A stretch of 64,000 bases of DNA from Pseudomonas kilonensis (GCF_001269885.1 NZ_LHVH01000018.1:124001-188000); one strand, 5' to 3'. Positions 16,801 through 26,399 are shown, counted from the first letter of the stretch. The notes: generated by a model from the letters alone, not told the origin. Made by a program: numbers and translations.

Positions 16801-17597
16801 CAGAAACGGTACAGGTAGCCGAACAGCGCGCTGTTTTCGGTAGAGCTGTCTACCAGTGGGCTGTCCTTGATCTCACTGGCGAGGCTCGTCGCTTTGATAT
16901 CGAGGAACAGAGAGTGGTGTTTATCGAACATGTAGTTTCCCCGGACGCCAAATTCGGTATTGAGGGCGGACTTGCCATCATAGGCCGCACGATCGATGCG
17001 GGCCTCACTGTCGCGCACGCCAAAATAATAATCGACGTATTTTTTGTCCTGCCACATCGCCGTCACATGGGGCGTGAGGGTGATGTGGTCGTCGAGCCGC
17101 CAGGTTCGCTCCAGGCCCACGTTGAAGCGCTGCCCCTTGCTGTTGCCCGACAGGTCCGAGAGCCACTCGGCGCGCACGTCCACCAGACCGGTGTGCCACT
17201 CCACTTTGGCCCCCGCCCAGAAGCCACTTTTGCGGTCGCTCATGCCATCGAAGACCCGCGCGTCGTCAGCGTCGTAGCCACTGAAGTCGTACTGGCCCAT
17301 GAGGCTGAAATCGATTTGCTGGGTGTCGCCGATCTCGAGTTGGGACAGCTTGACCTCGGCGTTTGGACCGAACACCCGCAGGTATTCGTTCTCGAAGTAG
17401 ATCAGCGGTATCGCCTTGTTGTCACGATCGATGCCGGTATAGGGCTGCTGGCTGCTGATTGCGCCGACCCCCAGTCCCCAGGACGAAGACGGTTCGGCAG
17501 CTTCAGGTTCGGCTGCTTGTGCGGCGATGGCTGAAGTGGCCACGGCGAGCAGGATCACATTCGGGATGGTTGAAACGGCTAAGTGCAGCAAATGCAT
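16800..17597 (-). CDS. MipA/OmpV-family outer-membrane protein
   Basis: 265 residues: signal peptide with cleavage near AIAAQAAEPE, then a beta-barrel. MipA/OmpV features are GLGVGAISSQQPYTGIDRD near the start, PLIYFENEYLRVFG, and a terminal strand ending GYLYRF with Phe last. MipA proteins bind lytic transglycosylases or act in polymyxin/antibiotic sensing in Pseudomonas. The gene leads a three-gene operon with a two-component system and overlaps the regulator by one base. Such mipA-RR-HK operons are common in Pseudomonas and often self-regulated. Confidence 0.85.
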   Translation of the reverse strand: MHLLHLAVSTIPNVILLAVATSAIAAQAAEPEAAEPSSSWGLGVGAISSQQPYTGIDRDNKAIPLIYFENEYLRVFGPNAEVKLSQLEIGDTQQIDFSLMGQYDFSGYDADDARVFDGMSDRKSGFWAGAKVEWHTGLVDVRAEWLSDLSGNSKGQRFNVGLERTWRLDDHITLTPHVTAMWQDKKYVDYYFGVRDSEARIDRAAYDGKSALNTEFGVRGNYMFDKHHSLFLDIKATSLASEIKDSPLVDSSTENSALFGYLYRF

Positions 17598-17683
17598 TGG
17601 GGGGCTCCAACGGAATAGGATGAAGTGCGCGCCTATCGTTGAGCGTTTTCCCTTACTGGATGCTTACGGTTATCTGTCGAAAG

Positions 17684-17843
17684 CCAGAGATTGCTCCCGC
17701 TCGGCCGTTGTAGGAGCTGTGTAGGAGCTGTCGAGTGCAACGAGGCTGCGATCTTGTCCCAGACAATTGAGTCGCAAGCGAAAGATCAAAATCAAAAGAT
17801 CGCAGGCTTCGCCAGCTCCTACAGCAGCGCGAGCAAGCTCTGA
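17684..17843. repeat. Intergenic palindromic repeat, GTAGGAGCTG family, copy 3
   Basis: This copy starts with CCAGAGATTGCTCCCGCTCG like the one at 7800. It carries a tandemly doubled GTAGGAGCTGT and ends CAGCTCCTACAGCAGCGCG. It separates the MipA operon promoter from the 3' end of the iron-uptake ATPase gene. Confidence 0.8.
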
Positions 17844-17857
17844 CCACGGGTCTGCGC

Positions 17858-18613
17858 TCAAACGATATCGTCGATCAGGATGTGGTGCTGTCCGCGGCTG
17901 CATCGTTCGATCCGCGCCTCGACCTTGTAGACCTTGCGCAGCATCGACTCGGTAATCACCTCCGCGCTCGGGCCGCTGCCCTGGGCGGTACCGTCGGCAA
18001 TCACCAGTACCTGGTCGGCAAAGCGCAGCGCCTGGTTCAGGTCATGGATGGCGATGAACACAATGACTTCGCGCTTGCGCGCCAGGGCCCGCATGAAGCC
18101 CAGCACCTGGACCTGCCGGTGCATGTCCAGGGCGCTGGTCGGTTCATCCATCAGCAGGATTTCCGGTTCGCGCACCAAGGTCTGGGCGATCGACACCAGT
18201 TGTTGCTGCCCGCCACTGAGTTCACCGAGGTTGCGGAACGACAATTCGGTGATGCCCAGCGCGGCGAGAATGTCGTCCACCAACTTCAGTTCATCGTCAT
18301 GGACGGCCCAGCCCGGCGTGAGTTGTTTGCGCGCCAGCAGGACCGATTCGTACACCGTCAACCGGGCGCTGGCGTTCAAGCCCTGAGGCATGTAGCTAAT
18401 GCCTTGCGGCCCCTTTTTCGAACCCTGCAAGAGGACCTGTCCGGGGCCTTCGATCAATCCGGCCATGCGTTTGAACAAGGTGGATTTGCCCGCCGCGTTG
18501 GGGCCGATCACCGCCACCACCTGACCGCCGACAAAGGCTGCCGTGGTCACACCGTGAATGATCGTGCGCTGGCCGTAGCGGGCACCGAGGTTCTCCAGCT
18601 GGATCGTCACCAT
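17858..18613 (-). CDS. ABC transporter ATP-binding protein, ferric-siderophore (FecE-like)
   Basis: 251 residues with all ABC motifs: Walker A GPNAAGKST near residue 37, signature LSGGQQQL, Walker B EILLMDEPTSALD and the switch His in FIAIHDLNQA. The family is that of FecE/FepC/BtuD. It energises import through the FecCD-type permease whose gene overlaps it by seven bases, together with the periplasmic binding protein upstream. Last gene of the uptake operon and close to a repeat element. Confidence 0.9.
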   Translation of the reverse strand: MVTIQLENLGARYGQRTIIHGVTTAAFVGGQVVAVIGPNAAGKSTLFKRMAGLIEGPGQVLLQGSKKGPQGISYMPQGLNASARLTVYESVLLARKQLTPGWAVHDDELKLVDDILAALGITELSFRNLGELSGGQQQLVSIAQTLVREPEILLMDEPTSALDMHRQVQVLGFMRALARKREVIVFIAIHDLNQALRFADQVLVIADGTAQGSGPSAEVITESMLRKVYKVEARIERCSRGQHHILIDDIV

Positions 18614-19668
18614 GAGTTTTTCTTCCCGCCGAGGATCAAGGATATGAAGAAGGGCACGCCGATCAGCGACGTGACCACGCCGATGGGGAAAATGGCGCCG
18701 GGGATCAGGGTTTTGCTGATCACCGAACTGGCGGACAGAATCAATGCGCCGGTCAACAAAGACGCTGGCAGGAAGAACCGCTGGTCTTCACCGATCAGCA
18801 TTCGCGCGATGTGCGGGCCGACCAGCCCGATGAAGCCGATGGTGCCGACAAAGGCCACCGGGAATGAGGCGAGCAGGCTGACCATGATCAGCGTCTGAAA
18901 GCGTAGGCTGCGCACGTTGATGCCGAAACTCGCGGCCTTGTCATCCCCCAGGCGCAGCGCGGTCAAAGCCCAGGCGCGCCGGGCGAAAATCGGCAGGGTG
19001 ACCAGGATCACCAGGCAGATCACCCCGAGCTTGGGCCAGGTGGCTTTGGTCAGGCTGCCCATTGTCCAGAACACCACGGCGGCCACGGCTTGTTCGGTGG
19101 CGAAGAATTGCACCAGTGCCAACAGCGCGTTGAAGGTGAACACCAGGGCGATGCCGAGCAGGACGATGGTCTCGGCGCTGACACCGCGGCGCAGGCTCAG
19201 GAAGTGGATCAGCAAGGCCGACAACATGGCCATGATGAACGCGTTCACCGGCACCATGTACTGTGCCGCCAGCGGGAACAACGCCACGCCAAACGCCAGT
19301 CCCATGGCTGCACCGAAACTGGCGGCGGCGGAAATGCCCAGGGTGAACGGGCTGGCCAGCGGGTTGTTGAGGATCGTCTGCATCTGCGCGCCGGCCAGCG
19401 ACAACGCGGCGCCGACCGCAACGGCCATCAGCGCCACGGGCAAGCGGATGTCCCACATCACCACACGCACCTGGGGCGATGCGCTGTCCGGCGAAAACAA
19501 TGCGCCGAGCACTTCGTCGAGGCTGTAGCGCGCCGGCCCGAGGGCCAGGTCGAGCAGGACGCTGCAGATCAGCAGCAGCGCGAGCCCACCGAGGATGAGG
19601 CGCTTGCGCAGCACCAGGCGCCGGTAGGTGTCGCGTTGAACCACCAGGGCTTCGTTCAGCGAGCTCAT
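18607..19668 (-). CDS. FecCD-type iron-siderophore ABC permease
   Basis: 353 residues with nine to ten membrane helices. It shows the FecCD signatures DIRLPVALMAVAVGAALSLAGAQMQ near the N-terminus and GTIGFIGLVGPHIARMLIGEDQRF near the C-terminus; the latter contains the coupling segment for the ATPase. Only one permease gene is present, so it probably works as a homodimer like BtuC. It overlaps the binding-protein gene upstream by four bases and the ATPase gene downstream by seven. Confidence 0.92.
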   Translation of the reverse strand: MSSLNEALVVQRDTYRRLVLRKRLILGGLALLLICSVLLDLALGPARYSLDEVLGALFSPDSASPQVRVVMWDIRLPVALMAVAVGAALSLAGAQMQTILNNPLASPFTLGISAAASFGAAMGLAFGVALFPLAAQYMVPVNAFIMAMLSALLIHFLSLRRGVSAETIVLLGIALVFTFNALLALVQFFATEQAVAAVVFWTMGSLTKATWPKLGVICLVILVTLPIFARRAWALTALRLGDDKAASFGINVRSLRFQTLIMVSLLASFPVAFVGTIGFIGLVGPHIARMLIGEDQRFFLPASLLTGALILSASSVISKTLIPGAIFPIGVVTSLIGVPFFISLILGGKKNSW

Positions 19669-20849
19669 GGCGTGACCTCTGCCGGGCGCAGGCTGACGGC
19701 GTAGCCCGGCTCATAAGGTACCGGCAAGAACTGCTCATGCAGTTGGCGGAACGCGGCATCCGGATCCAGGTCGGCAAACAACGTCGGGTGAAACCATTTG
19801 GCCAATTGCTGGATGGCCACGAACTGATAGGGGCTGTTGTAGAACTGGTGCCAAATGGCATGGAAAGCCTGGTCGTCCTGGGCCTTGATGCCGGCATAGG
19901 CCGGTCGTTGGGTGTACCACGCCAGTTTTTTCCTGGCTTGGGCCATGTCCGCGCCCGGGCCGACGCCGACCCAATGGCCACCGGGAGCAAAGGCTTCCCA
20001 GTTGGCACTGGTGATCACCACCTGCGCCGGGTTGGCGACCACCACTTGCTCGGCATTCAACTGGCCGAACGTGGTGGGGATGATGCCTTTGGCGATGTTG
20101 TCGCCCCCGGCCATTTCGACGAACAGGCCGAAGTTCTCGTTACCAAAACTCAGGCAGCAATCATCGGTGTAACCGCCGATGCGTTCGATGAAGACCTTTG
20201 GCCGGGCAGGGTGGTGCGCTTCAATGACGTCGGTGACACGCCGAATCTGTTGGTTGCGAAACTCGATGAAGGCCTCGGCACGGGCTTGCTTGCCGAACAG
20301 TTGGCCGAACAGGCGCATGGTCGGCTCGGTGTTCTGCATCGGGTTGTTGCGAAAGTCGACGTAGACCACCGGGATGCCCAAGGCGTCGAGCTTCTCGATG
20401 TAGCGCGCATCCTCGGTGGCGTGCTGGGCTTCGATATTGAGGATGATCACATCCGGACGCTGGGAGATCGCCTGCTCAATGTCAAAGGTGCCGTCCTCGA
20501 ACCCGCCGAAGGTCGGAATCCTGGCGATGGCGGGAAATGTGCGCAGGTAGGCGCTGTAGGTGTCCGGATCGGACTGGATCAGGTCCTTGCGCCAACCGAC
20601 GATGCGTTCGATGGGGTTTTGTGTGTCCAGCGCCGCGACCAGGTACAGCTGGCGGCCTTCGCCGAGGATCACCCGCCGGACCGGGAGGTGGACCTTGACC
20701 TGGCGCCCGAGCAGATCGGTCACGCTGCCCAGGGCTGGATCCGCCTCGGCGGCGACAGCGTTGCGTGGCGCCAGGGAAAGCAACGACAAGCCGAGCCATC
20801 CGGCGAACAGCAGGGTGGCGAGCGTGTGACGACGCAAAACGGTAACCAT
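19665..20849 (-). CDS. Periplasmic iron-siderophore-binding protein (class III)
   Basis: 394 residues. An N-terminal hydrophobic segment (LATLLFAGWLGLSLLSLAP) followed by AVAAEADP is a signal peptide. The mature protein has the FepB/BtuF-type pattern: SVTDLLGRQVKVHLPVRRVIL, ISQRPDVIILN and NAEQVVVANPAQVVITSA. It carries the unusual GYTDDCCLSFGN with two adjacent Cys. It hands the ferric complex to the permease. It sits 64 bp downstream of the TonB-dependent transducer on the same strand. Confidence 0.85.
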   Translation of the reverse strand: MVTVLRRHTLATLLFAGWLGLSLLSLAPRNAVAAEADPALGSVTDLLGRQVKVHLPVRRVILGEGRQLYLVAALDTQNPIERIVGWRKDLIQSDPDTYSAYLRTFPAIARIPTFGGFEDGTFDIEQAISQRPDVIILNIEAQHATEDARYIEKLDALGIPVVYVDFRNNPMQNTEPTMRLFGQLFGKQARAEAFIEFRNQQIRRVTDVIEAHHPARPKVFIERIGGYTDDCCLSFGNENFGLFVEMAGGDNIAKGIIPTTFGQLNAEQVVVANPAQVVITSANWEAFAPGGHWVGVGPGADMAQARKKLAWYTQRPAYAGIKAQDDQAFHAIWHQFYNSPYQFVAIQQLAKWFHPTLFADLDPDAAFRQLHEQFLPVPYEPGYAVSLRPAEVTP

Positions 20850-20913
20850 GGTTCAGGCCTTTACAGAAGCCGACCGGGACAACGGCGCAAACCGCCAGCC
20901 CGGCCCGCGGGTT

Positions 20914-23325
20914 TCAGAAATCAACGGTGGCGGACAATAGCAGCGTGCGTGGTGCGCCTTGGGAAAACGCACCATAGGAGGCGACCCCTGACCAGTAGGC
21001 GCGGTCAAACACGTTCTGTACCGTGGCGCGAAAAGTCGTGGGCCGCTCGGCGATGCGCGTGGCGTAGCGGGCGCCGACATCGAAGCGGGTCCAGGCGTCC
21101 AGTGCCTGGGTGTTGGCCTGGTCGACGTACTGGCTGGCGGTGTAGATCGCGCCGCTGGTCAGCGTCAGCCCTTCAATGCCCGGGGTGTCCCACTCGGCCC
21201 AGAGGTTGGCCTGGACCTTGGGGACGCCCACCGGTGTGTTGCCGCGGTTGGCGGCCACGCCGGTGCGGGTCAGCTCCCCATCGAGCAGCGTCACGCCACC
21301 GAGCAGGCGCGTGCCTCGGGCCACCTCGCCGGACAGGTTCAGTTCCACGCCACGATTGCGTTGCTGGGCCTGGACCGAAAACACTCTGTTCGACAATTCA
21401 CCGCTGGGCTTCTTGATCTGGAACAGCGCCAGCGTGGCCATGAAACGGTCGTAGTCGAGCTTGATTCCGATCTCCTGCTGGCGGGAGATGTAGGGTGAGA
21501 AAACCTCATCCGCGTTGGTTGCAGCGGACGGCGCAATGTCGCCCTTGCTCAGGCCTTCGATGTAGTTGTAGTACAGCGCGACATGTTCCCAGGGCTTGGC
21601 AACGATACCGAACAGCGGCGTGGTTTTGCTTTTGTCGTAGGACGGGATGGCAACGGTGGTGTTGAAGTTTTCCGACTGGACGTTCTGCCTGCGCAGCCCG
21701 AGGGTGACTTGCAGGCGCTCATCGAGCACCGACAGGGTGTCGGCCAGGGCGACGCCTGACAATTGGCTCTCGGAGACTTTCGGTGTGTTGGGTTCGGCGA
21801 GGTTGGGCCGGGGCCGGTCGATCGGGTGATAGATGTTCGAGAGGATGACGGGGCCGGAAATAATGCCCCGGGACAACTCGTCGCGATAACGACTGACTTG
21901 CAGCACCGCGCGGTGGCTGACCGGCCCGGTGTCGAAGCCCAGGCGCGCGCCGGCGTCGACGGTGTAGCGCCGGACCTTGAATTGGTAATAGCCGGGATCT
22001 GATGACGTGTCGCCGGCTGCGTTGATGATGGTTGGGGTCTGGTCGGACATGCGCTCGACCTCGGATTTTCCGCCACCGGCGTGGGCAAACAGCGTCAGTT
22101 GGTCGCTGAGGTCATATTCGCCACTCAGCAACGCCGACTTGTCCCGGGCTTGGGAGCGGCCCCAATCCTGGCTGACACTGGTCCGGCCGTTGGCGGCCGA
22201 TGGAATCTGCACGCCGGGGGCGATCCTGAAGGGCCGTGATGCGGCGTCGAACGCTTCCTTTTGATTGATCAGGTCCAGGCTCGTGCGCAGGCGATCCCCT
22301 TGGTAATCCAGGGAGATGGCGCCGGTGCCGACCTCTCGGGACTGCTTGTCGATGGCCGTGTCGCCCTGCTGCAGGCTGCCGTTGAACCTGATCCCGAACC
22401 GGCGCTCCTCACCAAAACGCCGGCTGACGTCGAGGTGGCCGCCCAGTTGCGAGTCCATGGCATAGCGGCTGGTGAATCGGGTCAGGTCCTCGTCGAGGGC
22501 GCGCTTGGGGACCACGTTGATCACGCCGCCCACGGCGCTGTTGGGCGACATGCCATACAGCAGGGCGGCGGGGCCCTTGACCAGTTCGATGCGCTCGGCG
22601 TAATCGGTGAACACCCGGTAATTGGACGCCACGCCATACACGCCGTCGAACGCCAACTCGCCGAGATTGCCTTCCCCCAGCGGAAAACCGCGAATGAAGA
22701 ACGAGTCGACAATGCCGCCCGCCTGGCCGGTGGCGCGCACCGAAGGGTCGCGCTCCAGCACGTCGCCCACGGTGACCGCCTGTTGATCCTTGATCATTGT
22801 CGAGGTGTAGCTGCTGACGCTGAAAGGCGCGTCCATCACATCGGTGTTGCCCAGCAGGCCAAGGCGTGCGCCGCGGGCGACCTGATCACTGGCGTCGGTG
22901 GGCGGCAGGCCGGTATTGCGTCTGCCGGCGGCATCGACGCTGATCGTCGGCAAGGACACCTGGCGCAGCACCAATGTGTAGCTGCCATCGTCGCGGGCAA
23001 CCATCTCCACACCGCTGTCGGCCAGCAGGCGCGTGAGTGCTTGCGCTGCGGTGTAGGTGCCGGAAAGTCCCGGGCTGACCAGGCCTTCGGTGATCGACGG
23101 CTGGAACGACAAGGCAATGCCGGCGGCCAGCGCAAAGCTCGACAGGGCGGCGCCGAGCGGCCCGGGGGCGATGTCATAGGTTCGGGGGGCGATGGCTTCC
23201 AGTTGCACAGGCACGGCGGCCAAGGCGAACGATCCGATGAGCGTGTTCAAGGCAAGGCTCAACAGCACACTGCGCATGACGGGCTTGGACGGACGATCCG
23301 GACGCAGGGGCCGTGCAACGAGCAT
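20914..23325 (-). CDS. TonB-dependent siderophore receptor/transducer with STN domain
   Basis: 803 residues. After a signal peptide comes an STN signalling domain (about residues 49-125: TYDIAPGPLGAALSSFALAA), then the plug with TonB-box-proximal sequence and the barrel ending RTLLLSATVDF with terminal Phe. The STN domain marks a transducer that signals through FecR to FecI, both encoded directly upstream. From the plug on (VARGARLGLLGNTDVMDAPFS) it is closely similar to the receptor at 26476. A later Met at 23277 is possible, but a start at 23325 puts the conserved upstream block at the same distance as in the second receptor. Confidence 0.9.
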   Translation of the reverse strand: MLVARPLRPDRPSKPVMRSVLLSLALNTLIGSFALAAVPVQLEAIAPRTYDIAPGPLGAALSSFALAAGIALSFQPSITEGLVSPGLSGTYTAAQALTRLLADSGVEMVARDDGSYTLVLRQVSLPTISVDAAGRRNTGLPPTDASDQVARGARLGLLGNTDVMDAPFSVSSYTSTMIKDQQAVTVGDVLERDPSVRATGQAGGIVDSFFIRGFPLGEGNLGELAFDGVYGVASNYRVFTDYAERIELVKGPAALLYGMSPNSAVGGVINVVPKRALDEDLTRFTSRYAMDSQLGGHLDVSRRFGEERRFGIRFNGSLQQGDTAIDKQSREVGTGAISLDYQGDRLRTSLDLINQKEAFDAASRPFRIAPGVQIPSAANGRTSVSQDWGRSQARDKSALLSGEYDLSDQLTLFAHAGGGKSEVERMSDQTPTIINAAGDTSSDPGYYQFKVRRYTVDAGARLGFDTGPVSHRAVLQVSRYRDELSRGIISGPVILSNIYHPIDRPRPNLAEPNTPKVSESQLSGVALADTLSVLDERLQVTLGLRRQNVQSENFNTTVAIPSYDKSKTTPLFGIVAKPWEHVALYYNYIEGLSKGDIAPSAATNADEVFSPYISRQQEIGIKLDYDRFMATLALFQIKKPSGELSNRVFSVQAQQRNRGVELNLSGEVARGTRLLGGVTLLDGELTRTGVAANRGNTPVGVPKVQANLWAEWDTPGIEGLTLTSGAIYTASQYVDQANTQALDAWTRFDVGARYATRIAERPTTFRATVQNVFDRAYWSGVASYGAFSQGAPRTLLLSATVDF

Positions 23326-23340
23326 GGATGGATGACCCTA

Positions 23341-23400
23341 TGGACGAGATGAAATGGTTATTCCTTTCTTTGCCAGTCGAGATCAAAAAAAGTATCACCT
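23341..23400 (-). promoter_or_regulatory. Conserved promoter block of receptor 1 (shared with receptor 2)
   Basis: Read on the minus strand, this 60-bp block aligns without gaps to 26400-26459, with about 42 identical positions. The perfect sub-blocks are AGGTGATACTTTT, TCGACTGGCAA, ACCATTT and TCTCGT. It ends 15 bp before the receptor start. It is probably the promoter read by the neighbouring FecI-type sigma factor, possibly with an additional operator; the exact -35 and -10 are not assigned. Confidence 0.65.
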
Positions 23401-23424
23401 GCGCAGCAACTATTTTCTGTGGGG

Positions 23425-24402
23425 TCAGGCTGGGGTGAGCGTCAGCCAGTAACCGCTCAAGTGGCCGGTGACGAGAACCGGGTAGGTCTGGACCAGCATG
23501 TTGAGCGTGCGCTGGGTGTCGCTGATAGGAAACGCACCGGAAACACGCAGCTCGGCGATGGCCGGGTCACAGCGCACGAAGCCTCGGCGATAGCGCGCCA
23601 ACTCGGCGACGAAATCCGCCAGGCGCATCTTGTCGGCCATCAGCATGCCTTGGGTCCAGGCGCCGACGTTGCGATCTGTCGGGGTCAACCGGCCAAAGGC
23701 CTGGGACGAGAAGTCAGTGCGCTGCCCGGCGTTGACGATGATCGGCGCGGCCTGGCGCGCATCGGCCAATTCAATCCGCACAGCGCCTTCGAGTACCGCC
23801 AGATGGGTGCGCGATTGCAGTTCGCGAACGGTGAACCGCGTGCCCAAGGCCTGCATCCGACCCTCGCGGGTACTGACCAGGAAGGGGCGGGCCTGTGGCG
23901 AAGCATCCGGTGCGGTCTGGACCAGGATTTCCCCTTCGCGCACCTGGATGAGCCGCTGCTGGGTGTCGAACAGGACGTCGATGGCCGTGCCGGTATTGAG
24001 GATGATGTGAGAACCGTCGGCCAGGGTCAACTCACGACGCTCACCAACAGCGGTGCGGTAGTCGGCGGACCATTGCTGCGATTGCGCCAGTTTCCAGCTG
24101 CCCCAGCCGGCGGGAACGACTGCCAGCAGCAACGCCAGTTTGCCGAGGGCCGCGCGCCGTTCGGGGCTGCTTGGGCGATCCAGCGCCGACATCGCCAACG
24201 AGCGTGGCAAACCGCCGAGCTTGTTTTGCAACATCTGCGCGCGGGACCAGGCCCGGCCGCGCTCGGGGCTGCTGACTCGCCAGCACTCCCATTCGGCGCG
24301 CTCGCTGTCGCTGAGCTCGCGTTCACTCAAGCGCATCAGCCACTCGGCGGCCTCTTCGAGGACCTTGGGGTCGAGCGGTGGCTCATGGCGACGGGTGAGC
24401 AT
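23425..24402 (-). CDS. FecR-family anti-sigma/sigma-regulator protein
   Basis: 325 residues in the typical order. The N-terminal cytoplasmic part has the Trp-rich pattern AAEWLMRLSERELSDSERAE and WECWRVSSPERGRAW. A membrane helix (LALLLAVVPAGWGSWKLA) follows, then a periplasmic FecR domain (YRTAVGERRELTLADGSHI, LNTGTAIDVLFD) and a C-terminal STN-like module. FecR senses the loaded transducer in the periplasm and controls the sigma factor. The gene begins at the base next to the fecI stop and ends 99 bp before the receptor, whose own promoter lies in that gap. Confidence 0.92.
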   Translation of the reverse strand: MLTRRHEPPLDPKVLEEAAEWLMRLSERELSDSERAEWECWRVSSPERGRAWSRAQMLQNKLGGLPRSLAMSALDRPSSPERRAALGKLALLLAVVPAGWGSWKLAQSQQWSADYRTAVGERRELTLADGSHIILNTGTAIDVLFDTQQRLIQVREGEILVQTAPDASPQARPFLVSTREGRMQALGTRFTVRELQSRTHLAVLEGAVRIELADARQAAPIIVNAGQRTDFSSQAFGRLTPTDRNVGAWTQGMLMADKMRLADFVAELARYRRGFVRCDPAIAELRVSGAFPISDTQRTLNMLVQTYPVLVTGHLSGYWLTLTPA

Positions 24403-24918
24403 TCAGTCCACCAGCATCAGGCATTGCACGAACGCCTGCTTCATGTAGCGTTTGACCGTGATCAGCGAGACGTTCAACTGCTGGGCGATGTCGTCGTATT
24501 TCAGGCCGCCGATCTGCGACAGCAGGAATGCCCGTTTGACCGGCGCAGGGAGGGTGTCGAGCATGGCGTCGATGTCGTGCAGGGTTTCCAGCACGAGGAA
24601 ACGCAATTCGGGGGACGGCACCTCCTGGGCTGGCAAATGCGCGAGCGCCTCCAGGTAGGCACGTTCCAGTGCCTTGCGCTGATACCAGTTGACGAGGATG
24701 CCCTTGGCCACGCAGCTCAGGTAGGCCCGGGGTTGGTCAATGGCGGTGACTTGCGAGGCCAGAATGCGCGTGAAGGTGTCTTGCGCCAGGTCCGCCGCAT
24801 CCATGGCGTTGCCCAGCTTTTTCTTCAGCGTGGCGTACAGCCAGCCATGATGACCAGCGTACAGCGCTTCGATCACGCGCAGATGATTGTCGTTGTTCGC
24901 GGGCAGGGTTTCGCTCAT
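24403..24918 (-). CDS. FecI-type ECF sigma factor
   Basis: 171 residues. Sigma region 2 includes DAADLAQDTFTRILASQ and region 4 includes LPAPVKRAFLLSQIGGLKYD with VSLITVKRYMKQAF, the recognition helix. The frame is open to 25044, but the ATG at 24918 gives the normal FecI length. It forms a pair with FecR and most likely activates the two receptor promoters at 23341 and 26400. A Fur-like site lies about 20 bp upstream, fitting iron repression of the sigma gene. Confidence 0.92.
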   Translation of the reverse strand: MSETLPANNDNHLRVIEALYAGHHGWLYATLKKKLGNAMDAADLAQDTFTRILASQVTAIDQPRAYLSCVAKGILVNWYQRKALERAYLEALAHLPAQEVPSPELRFLVLETLHDIDAMLDTLPAPVKRAFLLSQIGGLKYDDIAQQLNVSLITVKRYMKQAFVQCLMLVD

Positions 24919-24937
24919 GGCTGCAGCTTTTTGCAAT

Positions 24938-24952
24938 TGAGAAGTATTCCCA
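24938..24952. promoter_or_regulatory. Candidate Fur box upstream of fecI
   Basis: TGAGAAGTATTCCCA matches the 7-1-7 Fur pattern TGATAAT-N-ATTATCA at 10 of 14 positions. It is just upstream of the sigma-factor start, where Fur control of fecI genes is normal. By-eye match only. Confidence 0.4.
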
Positions 24953-25003
24953 ATGCTAATGGACAACTTGTCCGCGACGCAAGCGGCATTCAGCAACCCT
25001 GTT

Positions 25004-26230
25004 TCAGCTACGCGGACGGCTCGCGGGCCCGTAACGCAATGCAATGACGGGGATCAGCGCCAGCACATAGGCCAGGCAAACGAACAGGTAGGTGTATTGC
25101 AACCCGTAGACCTGGCTGAGCAACCCACCGATCGAAATGCCCGCGATCGAAGCGAATTGCGTGGTGCCCTGGGCAATGCCCAGCACGTGTCCTTGTCGCG
25201 AGCTGTCGGCGGATTTCGAAATGAGGGCCATCAGCACTGGCGTGGTGGCACCCAGCAGCACCCCCCAGATGAAGTAGGCCATGACAAATACGATGGCGTT
25301 GCGCGTGACCCCCGCGAGGGCGGTCAGGGCGATACAGCCGAGCACGATGAAGAGGATGCGCTGCAAGGTTTGCTGTTGGGTACGGTGCTCGAAATAACGC
25401 GACCAGGCCGTGGCCGACAGAATGAAACCCAGCGCCAGCAAGCCGTAGCACAGGCCGACGAGCGAGTTGCTGACGTCGAATACCGCGCTCACATACAAGG
25501 CGAATGACGTTTGCGGCAGCATCCGCGCCAACAACAGAATGCCCATGACGCACAACAATGACCGCAACGGTGATCCTTGCCAGGGGCTGTCGGTACGGCT
25601 CGTCGCGGCCGGGGCCTGGCTGGCCGGGACTTTCTTCACGGGCGGCACATCCGGCAAGGTCACGGCGGCCACCACCGTGCACACTGCGCATAACGCCGAG
25701 GCGGTGAGGTTGATCCAGAAGAACGTCGCGTAGTCGAGGATCAGCCCCCCGACTACTGCGCCGAGCAATGAGCCGACATTGGTGGATATTTGCAGAATCG
25801 CGAACAGCCGCGCCCGCCGCGATGGGGCTTCGATACTGACGCCGTAGGCCTGCGCCGGGGCGATGTACCCGGCAAAGGCGCCCTGCAAGAAGCGCAGGAC
25901 CAGAATGATCCAGATATCGCTGCACAGCGCCAGCCCGAGCTGGGTCAGCGACAAGCCTGCCAGGGCGCGGATCATCATCCACTTATGGCCGTAGCGATCA
26001 CCGATACGGCCCCAGAAGGCACTGGTCAGCATGATGCCCAGCATCGGCCCGACATACACGGCAATGCTGGCGAAGCTGAAAACCGACGCCGAGGACGTCA
26101 GCCCGCGCAGGTGAACCGGCCAGAATGGTCCGCTCATTTCCATCGCGCCCATGGAGATGAGCTGGATCGCGAACAGAAGATAAATCAGGACCCTGACGTT
26201 CGAACCCTGGACGACACCTGTGTGGAACAT
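25004..26230 (-). CDS. MFS transporter of the siderophore cluster
   Basis: 408 residues and twelve membrane helices, with the loop WGRIGDRYGHKWMMI between helices 2 and 3 and RFLQGAFAGYIAPAQAY in helix 5, as in drug/H+ and siderophore-export MFS proteins. It lies upstream of fecI on the same strand and divergent from the second receptor, so it belongs to the iron island. In such loci MFS proteins export a siderophore, or move a siderophore across the inner membrane. No siderophore synthesis gene is present, so the direction of transport is open. Confidence 0.75.
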   Translation of the reverse strand: MFHTGVVQGSNVRVLIYLLFAIQLISMGAMEMSGPFWPVHLRGLTSSASVFSFASIAVYVGPMLGIMLTSAFWGRIGDRYGHKWMMIRALAGLSLTQLGLALCSDIWIILVLRFLQGAFAGYIAPAQAYGVSIEAPSRRARLFAILQISTNVGSLLGAVVGGLILDYATFFWINLTASALCAVCTVVAAVTLPDVPPVKKVPASQAPAATSRTDSPWQGSPLRSLLCVMGILLLARMLPQTSFALYVSAVFDVSNSLVGLCYGLLALGFILSATAWSRYFEHRTQQQTLQRILFIVLGCIALTALAGVTRNAIVFVMAYFIWGVLLGATTPVLMALISKSADSSRQGHVLGIAQGTTQFASIAGISIGGLLSQVYGLQYTYLFVCLAYVLALIPVIALRYGPASRPRS

Positions 26231-26399
26231 GATCAGCCTCGGTGGTTAAACGCCAGCAAGCGGGTAGGGCAGCGTGTGCTGCAGGCGATGACAGGGTCGG
26301 CAAGATGCCCGGCTGCACGAGAGGTTGCAAGGTGTCGATACCGCTGCAGCGTCGGTATGCGTGAGTGCTTTGGCGCAGCCTGAAAAAATAAACCCTGGG

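Noticed and set aside
19737..21416. 559-codon plus-strand frame across the binding-protein and receptor genes
   Set aside because: It spans two real genes and their gap on the other strand and shows no recognisable domain.
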